DNA of 60,635 bases, from positions 1 to 60,635 of the forward strand of contig DATJGF010000073.1 of NCBI GenBank assembly GCA_035495315.1, read 5' to 3'. This document shows positions 33,326-41,491 of this stretch, piece by piece. This stretch comes from DATJGF01 sp035495315 (GTDB lineage: Bacteria > Verrucomicrobiota > Verrucomicrobiia > Limisphaerales > UBA8199). The translations under genes were made by a program, and so were the position numbers. The notes beneath the pieces were generated by a model. That model saw nothing but the letters and a program-made list of their open reading frames with translations. It was not told the DNA's origin and ran no database searches. Within the stretch, counting starts at the first letter, position 1, and each line of letters begins with the position of its first letter.

Positions 33326-34756
33326 ATGGGTCTGACTCTGCCACCCGTGCTCGTCGTCGATGACGAAAAGAACATGCGCTTGTCGCTCAAGACGGTGCTG
33401 GCAGACGAACACTATTCGGTCCATTCGGTTGATTCAGCGGAGGAAGGGCTCAAGGTCCTGGCTAAGGAAGACTACCTGATGGTAATAACCGACGCGCGTT
33501 TGGGCGGGATGAGCGGATACGAGTTGCTCGCCAGGATTCGCGCCCAAAAGCCGGACCTGCCGGTGCTGATGATCACGGCCTATCCGACGCCTAAGCTGGC
33601 CGTTGAGGCGATCAAAGCCGGCGCGATCGATTACCTTGCCAAACCTTTCGCCCCGGAAGAACTCTTGCATGCCGTAGGCCGCTGCGCTGAGCGCTTCCGC
33701 CTGTTGCAGGAAAACGCGACGCTTCGTGCTCGGGCCGGTGAACCCTATCGCCTGGAACAGATTGTGGGGGAATGCCTGAAAATGCGTGAACTGCGCCAAA
33801 TGCTGCAGACCGTTGCCCCAACCGACGCGCGGGTGCTGGTCCTGGGTGAGAGCGGCACCGGGAAGGAACTGGTGGCGGGCGCGCTTCACAGTTTGAGCCA
33901 GCGGAACCAGGCGAGTTACGTGCGCATCAATTGCGCGGCCATCCCGGAAACGCTGCTGGAGAGCGAGCTGTTCGGACACGAAAAAGGGGCCTTTACTGGC
34001 GCATTGAAACAAAAGGCCGGTCGAGTCGAAGAAGCCGATGGCGGGACGATCTTTCTGGACGAAATTGCCGACATGAGCCGGCCGCTGCAGGCGAAGCTGC
34101 TTCGGTTTTTGGAAGATGGAACGTTTACGCGAGTCGGAGGCACCCAGGAATTGCGCGTCAATGTGCGTCTGATCGCGGCTACTAATCGCGACATCGTCAA
34201 AGCAATCGCCGACGATCAATTCCGGGAAGACCTGTTTCACCGGCTTAACGTCGTGCAAATGAGGTTGCCCCCACTCCGCGAGCGTAGCGATGACGTGTTA
34301 TTGCTGGCAGAGCATTTCCTGAAGTTTTTCAGCGTGTCGCTTAACAAGACCACCCATACGCTCTCGCGCGCGGCGCGTCAAAAACTGCTGTCACATCATT
34401 GGCCGGGGAATGTGCGCGAGCTCCGAAACGTAATCGAGCGCGCACTGATCCTGGAAACCTCACCGGAAATTCAGCCCGGCAGCCTTCCCGATTTTCAACT
34501 GGAAACCCGGTTATACAAGGGCACTCCGTCAAAATTGCCTTCGTTTGGCTCGCTTGACGAGATGATGGCCGACTACGAAAAGGAACTCATCGCGACTTTG
34601 CTCGAGCAAAACCATTTCAATCTCGCCAAGACTGCGGAACGGCTGAAGATCAGCCGCCACGCGTTGCGTTACCGCATGCAACGGCTCAATATCGCCGGCG
34701 GCTCCGAAGAGGAAGACGAGCCTTCGGTCCCGATTACAAAAGGCAGTTCCACATGA
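33326..34756 (+). CDS. NtrC-family sigma-54-dependent response regulator
   Basis: From the ATG at 33326 the protein has 476 residues; an earlier ATG at 33293 lies inside the repeat and adds meaningless residues. The receiver domain (about 8-125) has Asp56 in VITDARLGGMSG and the Lys in DYLAKPFAPEE. The AAA+ domain has Walker A GESGTGKELVAGAL, the sigma-54 loop GAFTGALKQKAG, Walker B GGTIFLDEIADM and the arginine-rich NVRELRNVIERALILE region. A C-terminal Fis helix-turn-helix reads NLAKTAERLKISRHALRYRM. It activates sigma-54 promoters when phosphorylated by the kinase upstream. Its stop overlaps the next gene by four bases. Confidence 0.96.
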   Translation: MGLTLPPVLVVDDEKNMRLSLKTVLADEHYSVHSVDSAEEGLKVLAKEDYLMVITDARLGGMSGYELLARIRAQKPDLPVLMITAYPTPKLAVEAIKAGAIDYLAKPFAPEELLHAVGRCAERFRLLQENATLRARAGEPYRLEQIVGECLKMRELRQMLQTVAPTDARVLVLGESGTGKELVAGALHSLSQRNQASYVRINCAAIPETLLESELFGHEKGAFTGALKQKAGRVEEADGGTIFLDEIADMSRPLQAKLLRFLEDGTFTRVGGTQELRVNVRLIAATNRDIVKAIADDQFREDLFHRLNVVQMRLPPLRERSDDVLLLAEHFLKFFSVSLNKTTHTLSRAARQKLLSHHWPGNVRELRNVIERALILETSPEIQPGSLPDFQLETRLYKGTPSKLPSFGSLDEMMADYEKELIATLLEQNHFNLAKTAERLKISRHALRYRMQRLNIAGGSEEEDEPSVPITKGSST

Positions 34757-35136
34757 GCACTATTCACCCTTTTCTAGCCCAGGATACCCTTCCGATCGAC
34801 GTCGTATCGGCGCCATGGCAGAAAATGGACGCGACTACCCGCGATATCCTGATTATCCTTGGCGCGGTAGCGTTGGTCACCCTTGTTGTCCTCCTTTGGG
34901 CGGTGGCCTTCCGCAGCAAACGCCGGCGTCGCCATCACCATCACCACCATCATCACTCCCACAGTCACACCGAAACTACGGCAGAAACTTCTCCGGAATC
35001 TGAGCCGGTCGAGGAATCAGGTTCTCGCCGCAAACGCCGGCGGCACCGCCGGCGAGAACACCGGCCGCGCAATCCTACCCTGGCGGAAACCGGCGGCCTG
35101 CCGCCGCTTCGCTCCGCGCCACCGCCCGAGCCCTAG
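34753..35136 (+). CDS. small membrane protein with natural octa-histidine tract
   Basis: The 127-residue protein has one transmembrane helix (ILIILGAVALVTLVVLLWAV), then RSKRRRRHHHHHHHHSHSH, an acidic TTAETSPESEPVEESG stretch, and a basic SRRKRRRHRRREHRP tail rich in proline at the end. Overlap with the response regulator (ATGA) indicates one transcript. Eight consecutive His plus HSHSH suggests metal or polyanion binding. I do not recognise a family. Confidence 0.8.
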   Translation: MSTIHPFLAQDTLPIDVVSAPWQKMDATTRDILIILGAVALVTLVVLLWAVAFRSKRRRRHHHHHHHHSHSHTETTAETSPESEPVEESGSRRKRRRHRRREHRPRNPTLAETGGLPPLRSAPPPEP

Positions 35137-35139
35137 CTC

Positions 35140-36006
35140 ATGCAAGAAAGCAGGGCGATCACGCGTAAAAGCGCCTCAAACCTTGCGCTCGCATTCGTCC
35201 TCTTGCCCAAGACCAAACGCGACGGCATGTCCGCCCTGTATGCCTTCTGCCGGGCGGTCGACGACGTCGCGGACGACGAAAGCATTCCCGTGGCTGACCG
35301 CCGAGAGCAACTGGTCGAATGGCGCGCCGATGTGCGCCGCGCGTGTGGCACCGACACGCCTGTGTTCGCAGTGAATCGCGAACTTCAGCCGGTTATCTGT
35401 CAATATCGGTTGCCGTTTGAACATTTCGATGCCCTGCTGCAGGGAGTCGAGATGGACCTCGAAATCAACCGCTACCCGGACTACGACCAGCTTGAGCTCT
35501 ATTGCTACCGCGTCGCTTCAGTGGTCGGTTTGCTGAGTATTGAGATTTTTGGATATACGGACCCAGCCTGCCGCGATTACGCCGTATACCTCGGCAAAGC
35601 GCTTCAGCTCACGAATATTTTACGAGATGTGCGCGGGGACGCGGTGCGTGGCCGAATTTACCTCCCACAATCCGAATTGGCCAGGTGCCAGGTGTCAACC
35701 CAGGAAATACTGAATTTCGAATATTCTGAACGGTTCATTGCGGTCGCCAACAGTATCGCGAAACGCGCACGCCATTTTTATCAACTCGCGCGCCGAACTT
35801 TGCCGCAGGCCGACCGACGGTCGATGGTGGCGGCGGAATTGATGGGTTCGATTTATTGGCGTTTGCTCCAGGAACTGGAACGGCGTCGATTTAACGTGTT
35901 CGGCCCTAAAATAACGCGCGTCAGCAAGCTTAGAAAGTTGCTGCTTATTCTGCGAGCGTGGTATCGATTTGCCTACGGCGCCGCTACTCCCGCTTATGGC
36001 TTCTGA
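35140..36006 (+). CDS. squalene/phytoene synthase family protein (HpnD-like)
   Basis: The 288-residue protein has both aspartate-rich motifs of head-to-head prenyl synthases: FCRAVDDVADD (about 43-53) and LTNILRDVRGDAVRGRIYLP (about 160-180). The usual TKRDGMSALYAF start and MDLEINRYPDYDQLELYCYR are present. In many bacteria this size class (HpnC/HpnD) joins two farnesyl diphosphates into presqualene diphosphate for hopanoids; a carotenoid phytoene synthase is the alternative. The HpnK-like gene right after it favours the hopanoid reading. Confidence 0.88.
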   Translation: MQESRAITRKSASNLALAFVLLPKTKRDGMSALYAFCRAVDDVADDESIPVADRREQLVEWRADVRRACGTDTPVFAVNRELQPVICQYRLPFEHFDALLQGVEMDLEINRYPDYDQLELYCYRVASVVGLLSIEIFGYTDPACRDYAVYLGKALQLTNILRDVRGDAVRGRIYLPQSELARCQVSTQEILNFEYSERFIAVANSIAKRARHFYQLARRTLPQADRRSMVAAELMGSIYWRLLQELERRRFNVFGPKITRVSKLRKLLLILRAWYRFAYGAATPAYGF

Positions 36007-36010
36007 CTTG

Positions 36011-36114
36011 TCGGAAGGACGAGTTCCACGAGTCCCACGCCAGCGTTTTTGGCAAAGGCACGGTTCAGCAGAAATCGCATGTCACAAACGCCGAAATGGA
36101 ACTTGTCCTTCCGA
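36011..36114. repeat. inverted repeat with GGAAGGACGAGTTCCACGAG unit
   Basis: Arms 36011-36028 and 36097-36114 pair over 18 bases with one mismatch. 36014-36039 matches 41124-41149 at 24 of 26 bases. It lies at the junction between the squalene synthase and HpnK-like genes and overlaps the uncertain start of the latter. Confidence 0.8.
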
Positions 36115-36987
36115 GACGCGTTCAGGCTCCGACCTGCGACAGAGGGGGTTATTCTGAGCGTCGCTTGTCCTAAACGCCGGTTGGTTGTCAACGCGGATGA
36201 TTTTGGCCGATCCAAATCCATCAACGAAGCGGTTATCCGCGCGCACCGGGAAGGCATTCTGACCAGCGCGAGTTTAATGGTGAATGAACCGGCGTGCGCT
36301 GAGGCCGTTGCGTTGGCGCGGCAGAATCCGCAGCTGGGAATTGGCCTGCACCTGACCTTTCTCTGCGGACACGCGGCGCTTCCTCCGGGGCAAATACCGG
36401 GCCTGGTAAATTCAGCCCGGGAATTTACCAACAATCCTGCCGGCGCCGGATTTCGTTATTTTTTCCAGCGCGGTTTGCGTGAGCAACTTCGAGCCGAGAT
36501 GCGCGCGCAGTTTGGGAGATTCAGAGACACCGGCCTGGAACTCGATCACGTCAACGGGCATTTGCACCTCCACTTGCACCCAACCGTGTTCAGCCTCTTA
36601 ATGGAAGATGTCAAAGCAATGGGATTTCAACGCATCCGCCTCACGTTCGACCCATTCCGGCTCAACTTGCGGCTAGCCTCCGGGCGTCTGGCCTACCGAG
36701 CGCTTCATGTGCTTATTTTTCATACACTCTCGGCCCGCGCTCGGCCCGCGATCAAACGCCAGGGCCTGAAGCATACCAACGCCGTCTTTGGCCTATTGCA
36801 GAATGCGCACGTCGACGAAGCCTACGTGCTGGCCTTGCTTCAGAGACTGCCGGCCGGCGATTCGGAGCTTTACTCCCATCCTTCCCTTGACGAGTTTAGA
36901 AATGAGTTCGACGCCCTTATCAGCCCTCGAGTTCGGGAAGAAGTGGAGAGGCAAGGGGTCGAATTGATTCGCTACCAGGACTTATAA
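36079..36987 (+). CDS. hpnK: HpnK/ChbG-type polysaccharide-deacetylase-like (YdjC fold) protein
   Basis: The core begins RRLVVNADDFGRSKSINEAV and shows GIGLHLTFLCG, LDHVNGHLHLHLHPTVFSLL (metal-binding His cluster) and a late YSHPS. Length is about 300 residues, as in hopanoid-associated HpnK and chitooligosaccharide deacetylase ChbG, which are Zn- or Mg-dependent carbohydrate deacetylases. The start is uncertain: ATG 36079 lies between the arms of a repeat, and a TTG at 36181 immediately before VVNADDFG would give the canonical N-terminus. Adjacent squalene synthase and EamA genes support a hopanoid side-chain role. Confidence 0.87.
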   Translation: MSQTPKWNLSFRDAFRLRPATEGVILSVACPKRRLVVNADDFGRSKSINEAVIRAHREGILTSASLMVNEPACAEAVALARQNPQLGIGLHLTFLCGHAALPPGQIPGLVNSAREFTNNPAGAGFRYFFQRGLREQLRAEMRAQFGRFRDTGLELDHVNGHLHLHLHPTVFSLLMEDVKAMGFQRIRLTFDPFRLNLRLASGRLAYRALHVLIFHTLSARARPAIKRQGLKHTNAVFGLLQNAHVDEAYVLALLQRLPAGDSELYSHPSLDEFRNEFDALISPRVREEVERQGVELIRYQDL

Positions 36988-36988
36988 C

Positions 36989-37426
36989 ATGGCCAAATTA
37001 CTCCTCATTCTGTTCATTGGCTTGGTCTGTGAGAGCACCGGAGTCGTTCTGCTGAAGAAGGGAATGACCGAGGTCGGCGGCGTTGCTCGCATCGACGTGC
37101 CGGAAATTGCACGCGTCATTAAAGCCGCAATCGTAGATCCACGCATCCTCCTGGGAGTTTTTTTCGAGGCCCTATTTTTCATTTGCCTGCTCATCCTGAT
37201 GGCCCAAAGCGACATCAGTTTTCTATGGCCGCTCACCGCGTTGAGCTTTGTTTTCGCTACGCTGGCCGCGATGTGGTTTCTGCACGAGCAGGTCTCCTCC
37301 GTCCGTTGGGCCGGTGTTGTGTTCATTATGATCGGCGCCGCGCTGATTAGTTACAGCGAACACAATAAGTCAGCGCAGCGGCCCTCGGACTCTCCGCGCG
37401 CGGACGCGCAACCTTTCAAAGGGTGA
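36989..37426 (+). CDS. EamA/SMR-like small membrane transporter
   Basis: The 145-residue protein has four hydrophobic helices (LLLILFIGLVCESTGVVLL; VFFEALFFICLLILMA; LWPLTALSFVFATLAAMWF; WAGVVFIMIGAALISYS), a single EamA repeat, with a short hydrophilic tail. It begins one base after the HpnK-like stop. Similar EamA or SMR-like proteins follow HpnK genes in hopanoid clusters and may move lipid-linked sugars or precursors. That role is inference. Confidence 0.82.
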   Translation: MAKLLLILFIGLVCESTGVVLLKKGMTEVGGVARIDVPEIARVIKAAIVDPRILLGVFFEALFFICLLILMAQSDISFLWPLTALSFVFATLAAMWFLHEQVSSVRWAGVVFIMIGAALISYSEHNKSAQRPSDSPRADAQPFKG

Positions 37427-37442
37427 GGGCCGGAAGAAAGTT

Positions 37443-37467
37443 GCGAAATCCGAAGACCGAAATCCGA
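37443..37467. repeat. CGAAATCCGAA oligomer repeat, copy 2
   Basis: GCGAAATCCGAA (37443-37454) and CCGAAATCCGA (37457-37467) lie between the convergent EamA-like and M14 peptidase genes. The first 12-mer is identical to 26475-26486. Confidence 0.7.
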
Positions 37468-37480
37468 GAGCCACCGCTAC

Positions 37481-38353
37481 TTACTTTTGCAGCTTGATTT
37501 GGCCGGAGGCAAAAGTCTGCAAGGCGGATTCGACACCGGAAACGAGCGCCGCTACTCGCACCGCCAGCGGGAAGTCCGATGGCGCTTCCAGGGTGTAGGA
37601 AAGTCCCGTTTTGTATGTTATCAGGAAAAAAGCTTCGGGCCATTGGGGACGACTTCGCGGATCCAGGCTCGGCCGAATGATACCATTGTGCGCAGCCCTG
37701 CCTTCAATCGAATCCGACAGATCAATCGGACAGACTTCCATCACGCTCCGCACGATCGGCTCCGCCAATGAAGGCCGGTTATCCGGATTGAGTTCATAAA
37801 CGTAAAAGCCATGTGATTCCCAATCTTCGTGCAGACAGAGACAGAGGTCGAACCGAGGCTGGCGCTCGAGCCAGCCGATGTGGGCGCGTGTTTCCGGCGC
37901 GGTCGCTTCGAGGTATTGGCGATTGAGGTCGACTCCGTCGCGATTCTCCCGGCGATTGAGCAGAAAGCCAGCGGGATTCAGGCAAGGACAAAACCAGAGC
38001 TCGATGCTTTCGGGCCAACGATTTTGCTGCAGTAGCTGGCGCGCCGCCAATGGCCCCGCCGGTTCGTCACCATGAATGCCTGCCGACAAATAGATTCGAG
38101 GAACCTCAGCCCGCCTGCTGGAGAGCAAGTCCGCATCCCGTGCCAGGCGAACCAGGCCCATCAAACTCAAATCCTGGGCGACGGGAATATCCTCAATCGT
38201 CCAGCCGTGGGCTTTGGCGGCAGCCGCACAATCGGCGAGGACAGAATGAATATCGATTGTTTCACCAAAGTAGCCATCGATGTTTTTCCGGAGCCGCTGC
38301 AATTGCCGGGCGCTCTTCAATTCACGCGTGAGTGGTTTCTGCGGGTCTGCCAC
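37481..38353 (-). CDS. M14-family zinc carboxypeptidase / amidoacylase-like protein
   Basis: The 290-residue protein (GTG start) has the M14 zinc site: YLSAGIHGDEPAGPLAA gives His and Glu, LCLCLHEDWESHGF gives the third His, and the catalytic Glu sits in YTLEAPSDFPLAVR near the C-terminus. NPAGFLLNRRENRDGVDLNR is the arginine-binding region of succinylglutamate-desuccinylase-like members. No signal peptide is seen, so it acts in the cytosol, probably on a peptide or N-acyl amino acid. Confidence 0.87.
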   Translation of the reverse strand: MADPQKPLTRELKSARQLQRLRKNIDGYFGETIDIHSVLADCAAAAKAHGWTIEDIPVAQDLSLMGLVRLARDADLLSSRRAEVPRIYLSAGIHGDEPAGPLAARQLLQQNRWPESIELWFCPCLNPAGFLLNRRENRDGVDLNRQYLEATAPETRAHIGWLERQPRFDLCLCLHEDWESHGFYVYELNPDNRPSLAEPIVRSVMEVCPIDLSDSIEGRAAHNGIIRPSLDPRSRPQWPEAFFLITYKTGLSYTLEAPSDFPLAVRVAALVSGVESALQTFASGQIKLQK

Positions 38354-38414
38354 CAGGATAGTCTACCTGGTTTACATGGCCATGCGAATCGACGAATCGG
38401 AACTTATCAAGGAC

Positions 38415-41072
38415 CTATTCCCTTGCCTGTTTTCCGGCGCGGTAAAGCGCCAGGAGTTGCTGATTTCTCTGCAGCAGCGCGGTGTCACCTGCTTCCGAGG
38501 CCAATTGACAGGCCTTCTCGGCCATCGCGATCGCATCCGCAAACTGGCCGGCCTCCGCGTAAGCCGCCGCCAACGTGCCCACCGGGATCGTTGTGCGATA
38601 ATTCGTCAACTCGCAGGCATGACGGGCATACTGGACTGCTTCGACACCGTTGCGGAGTGAGCGATCAGGATGCGTCGCCAGTAGCCACGCCAGATTGTTG
38701 AGCGCCATCACAGTGTCCGGCTCGTTCTCCAGGACAGCGCGATAATGTTTCAACGCCTCGGCACTGGCGCCGCGTTCGGCAAATTGAAGCGCTGCTTTCA
38801 GCTCGAGTTCAGCGGTATTGGGAATGATCTCGCGAGCGGACGCCCGCCACAGGATTTGAAACAGACTCGTGAAATCATCTGTCCAGAGCGGCACACGCGC
38901 CAAATCGGTCTGGGCCGGCCGCGCGTCCGGGCAGCAACGGCCTAAGCGCTGGGCGGTCTCACCTTTCGACAGCAGAATCCATTTTGACCGCGAAACCCAC
39001 CACTTCTCGGTCGGCGGCCGGTAATCGACCATTGTGGCGGTGTATCCCAACTGTGCGGCCGCATTGGCGACAACCGGTTCCAGGTCGAGGCTTAGATTGG
39101 AGACATGCACTGCGAGAATCCCGCTGCTCTTCAGGTGCCGCTCATAAATTCGGAAAGCCTCTTCGGTGAGCAGGTGCACCGGAATGGCGTCGCTACTGAA
39201 GGCATCCAGCACGAGCAAGTCAAAACCTTGTGCGGTCTCCCTTTCCAAAGACAACCTCGCGTCCCCTAACACCACGTCCGTCCTCGATGGACAATCCGCC
39301 AAATAACTGAACCGAGTCTTTGCCAACGCGGCGACGGTTGGGTTGATTTCGTAAAGCCGGAAATAGTCCCCGCGTTCGCCGTAAGTCGCCACAGTACCGA
39401 CGCCTAAACCCACCACACCAATGCGCCTGGTCCCGGCAGGAAGTTCCTTCAAGGCCAAACCCACGCCGCTTCGTTCGCCGTAATAGAGCGTTGGCCAGTT
39501 CGCGCGAACCGGCTCCTTGAATTGCAGCCCGTGGGCGGTGCGCCCGTGCACGAGCTTCGCGAAATGCAATTTCGAGCCGGGATCATCGCGTTCGTAAACA
39601 GTCAGTACTCCATAGAAATTCCGCGTCTTGCTAACTGTAATCGCACTCTGCTCCCGGGCCTGAACAATGAACGCGGCTACCATTGCGCCCCAAGCCACGG
39701 CCAGCACACAATAAGCAGGTAAAGCCCAGGTCTGCAGCCGCTCACGCCAGTGTAATTTAGGTGAACCCGGAACGGCCACTGCACGTAGGCCTGCATTCCT
39801 GGCTGGCGACTTTCCTCCCTGTCCCGTAGTGAGAGCAGAGGGCCAGGAGAACTCCTCCTTCCCGCGCTCGGAACTCAAACTGCGCCGAATCAGCAGCAGA
39901 AACAGGAACCCGCACAGCGCCAAACTCCATTGAAGTTCATAGTAGTCCGTAAAGAGCAACGGTGAGACGATGCCAACAAAAACTCCTCCTGCCGCGCCGC
40001 CAAGCCCAATCATCAAGTAAAACCGGGTCAACCCCTCTGGCCGAGGTCTGAGCCGATAGAGTTCTCCATGACATATCATGCAGCAGATGAAGCAAGCGGT
40101 GCCATAGACCACCATTTGTGCGGGCACACTGATTGTCGACCAATGAAACAGCGCCCAGAGGACAGCTCCGAGGACCGCGACCAGACCCACACCGAATGGC
40201 AAGCGCCGGTACCAACGCGGACTATCAAAGCAAATGATAAAACTCAACAGGTACAGCCCAAGCGGCACCACCCACAGCAATGGCACCACTGCGACCTCCT
40301 GGCACATCTTGTTTGTCGTCGCCAGCAACAGCGCCGATGCGCATGCCGGCAATGCAATCCAATAAATCCATCGGCTTGGTTCTCTTGCTATCTGCAATCC
40401 GCCATCTGCGATTTCTGATTTCCCATCTGCCTTTTGCGATTTGCCATTTGCAATCCGCGAACCCCAAAGCGTCGTATCTTTTCCCTGTTCACCTCTGCGC
40501 CACAGCCGCCAAACGCAAACCGCCAACCCAATCGCATAAGTCACCAGCAACCCCGCCCAAATTCGGGCTTGAGCCTGCCGCGTGAAATTTGTCTCGAACA
40601 AAGTCGGGAAGCTCGCCAGCGCGAGCAGCGACCCCGCATTCGAAAGTGCGTAAAGGCGGTAAGGTGATTTCGCCGGTTCGCTTCGGCTGAACCAATGCTG
40701 CAGCAGCGGACTTGTCGCCGCCAACACCAGGTACGGCAAGCCGATCGTTATCCCCAGCAACCCAATGATTCGCCACGTCGGATTTTCGGCGCCACTCGGC
40801 TTCCAAGCCTCCGACGGAATCGCCGGCACGAACCCAAGCGCGACTACTGTTAAGCCTAAATGCGCCACCCCCTGCCACCGGACCTTCAACCGTCTCGAAA
40901 CCAGGTGTGCATAAGCGTACCCGGCCAACAGCATCATCTGGAAAAAAAGCATACAGACCGTCCACACACTCGGGGCGCCGCCGAACCAAGGCAAAATGTA
41001 TTTCCCGATCAGCGGCTGTATCTGGAAGAGCAAAAATGCCCCGATAAAGATTGTCAGTCCATAAACGGCCAT
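38415..41072 (-). CDS. fused MFS-type membrane / spermidine-synthase-like protein with TPR tail
   Basis: The 885-residue protein starts with about 11-12 transmembrane helices (from MAVYGLTIFIGAFLLFQIQP to VLAVAWGAMVAAFIV). A class I methyltransferase fold of spermidine-synthase type follows (IGVVGLGVGTVATYGERGD, FRLYEINPTVAALA, DVVLGDARLSLERE, LLVLDAFSSDAIPVHLL), then a TPR region (LKHYRAVLENEPDTVMALNN). Family members of this fused type are common in Verrucomicrobiota; their substrate is not established and true spermidine synthesis is doubtful. Residues about 195-230 (RIANGKSQKADGKSEIADGG) are coded by TTTGCCAT repeat DNA in a loop between helices. Confidence 0.85.
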   Translation of the reverse strand: MAVYGLTIFIGAFLLFQIQPLIGKYILPWFGGAPSVWTVCMLFFQMMLLAGYAYAHLVSRRLKVRWQGVAHLGLTVVALGFVPAIPSEAWKPSGAENPTWRIIGLLGITIGLPYLVLAATSPLLQHWFSRSEPAKSPYRLYALSNAGSLLALASFPTLFETNFTRQAQARIWAGLLVTYAIGLAVCVWRLWRRGEQGKDTTLWGSRIANGKSQKADGKSEIADGGLQIAREPSRWIYWIALPACASALLLATTNKMCQEVAVVPLLWVVPLGLYLLSFIICFDSPRWYRRLPFGVGLVAVLGAVLWALFHWSTISVPAQMVVYGTACFICCMICHGELYRLRPRPEGLTRFYLMIGLGGAAGGVFVGIVSPLLFTDYYELQWSLALCGFLFLLLIRRSLSSERGKEEFSWPSALTTGQGGKSPARNAGLRAVAVPGSPKLHWRERLQTWALPAYCVLAVAWGAMVAAFIVQAREQSAITVSKTRNFYGVLTVYERDDPGSKLHFAKLVHGRTAHGLQFKEPVRANWPTLYYGERSGVGLALKELPAGTRRIGVVGLGVGTVATYGERGDYFRLYEINPTVAALAKTRFSYLADCPSRTDVVLGDARLSLERETAQGFDLLVLDAFSSDAIPVHLLTEEAFRIYERHLKSSGILAVHVSNLSLDLEPVVANAAAQLGYTATMVDYRPPTEKWWVSRSKWILLSKGETAQRLGRCCPDARPAQTDLARVPLWTDDFTSLFQILWRASAREIIPNTAELELKAALQFAERGASAEALKHYRAVLENEPDTVMALNNLAWLLATHPDRSLRNGVEAVQYARHACELTNYRTTIPVGTLAAAYAEAGQFADAIAMAEKACQLASEAGDTALLQRNQQLLALYRAGKQARE
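40386..40470. repeat. TTTGCCAT/ATCTGC repeat inserted in frame in the MFS/spermidine synthase gene
   Basis: Units such as CCATCTGC, GATTTCTGATTT, CCATCTGCCTTTTGCG and ATTTGCCATTTGCAATCCGC are arranged in tandem. They match the hemW insert at 22179-22205 and translate on the minus strand as IANGK, KADGK, EIADG and QIA units. Confidence 0.8.
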
Positions 41073-41123
41073 CTGGACCTATTCTCTCAATGACTGTTCG
41101 GACCCGCGAGCCCAAACGTTTTT

Positions 41124-41149
41124 GGAAGGCCGAGTTCCACGAGGCCCAC
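41124..41149. repeat. GGAAGGCCGAGTTCCACGAG unit, second copy
   Basis: This 26-base stretch matches 36014-36039 with two differences. It lies in the divergent gap between the MFS/spermidine synthase gene and the sulfatase remnant. Confidence 0.75.
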
Positions 41150-41216
41150 AATGATTCACAATGATCGATTTCATTCCAGGTTTGACTTCACCGGCTAAAT
41201 AGCTCATGGGTCCGGG

Positions 41217-41459
41217 ATGAATTCCCTGCCGCGTCTGCTTGGTTTGCTGGTCACCGTTCTGTCAGCTGTTTTTGTCCATGCGGTCGATCAGCGCCCAAAC
41301 ATTCTCTTTATCATGAGTGATGATCATGCGGCGCAGGCCATCAGCGCCTATGGCAGCCGCGTCAATCACCAATTGAAAGCGGAACTCTATCGCCTCAAAA
41401 AAGAAGACAACGATATCGATCAATACGCCGAGCAACAGCCTCCGCCCGGCGTTGATTAA
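41217..41459 (+). pseudogene. sulfatase gene with internal deletion (N- and C-terminal ends joined)
   Basis: The 80-codon frame has a signal peptide (LLGLLVTVLSAVFVHA), then QRPNILFIMSDDHAAQAISA, the N-terminal metal-binding start of type I sulfatases. It jumps at SRVN to HQLKAELYRLKKEDND and AEQQPPPGVD, which is the usual C-terminus of the same enzymes. About 400 residues, including the CxPSR formylglycine site, are missing, yet both ends remain in frame. It cannot be an active sulfatase; a secreted 60-residue peptide could still be made. Confidence 0.82.
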
Positions 41460-41491
41460 TTGCACCTTTTCGCTGGCATTGAATTGGTACT

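Noticed and set aside
34927..34966. octa-His tract as a cloning-vector tag
   Set aside because: The gene overlaps the native regulator, the tract mixes CAC and CAT codons, and continues into HSHSH; no vector sequence adjoins.
38280..38660. 126-codon plus-strand frame at the end of the MFS/spermidine synthase gene
   Set aside because: It is opposite the TPR region of a real gene and the start of the M14 gene, with no ribosome site or domain.
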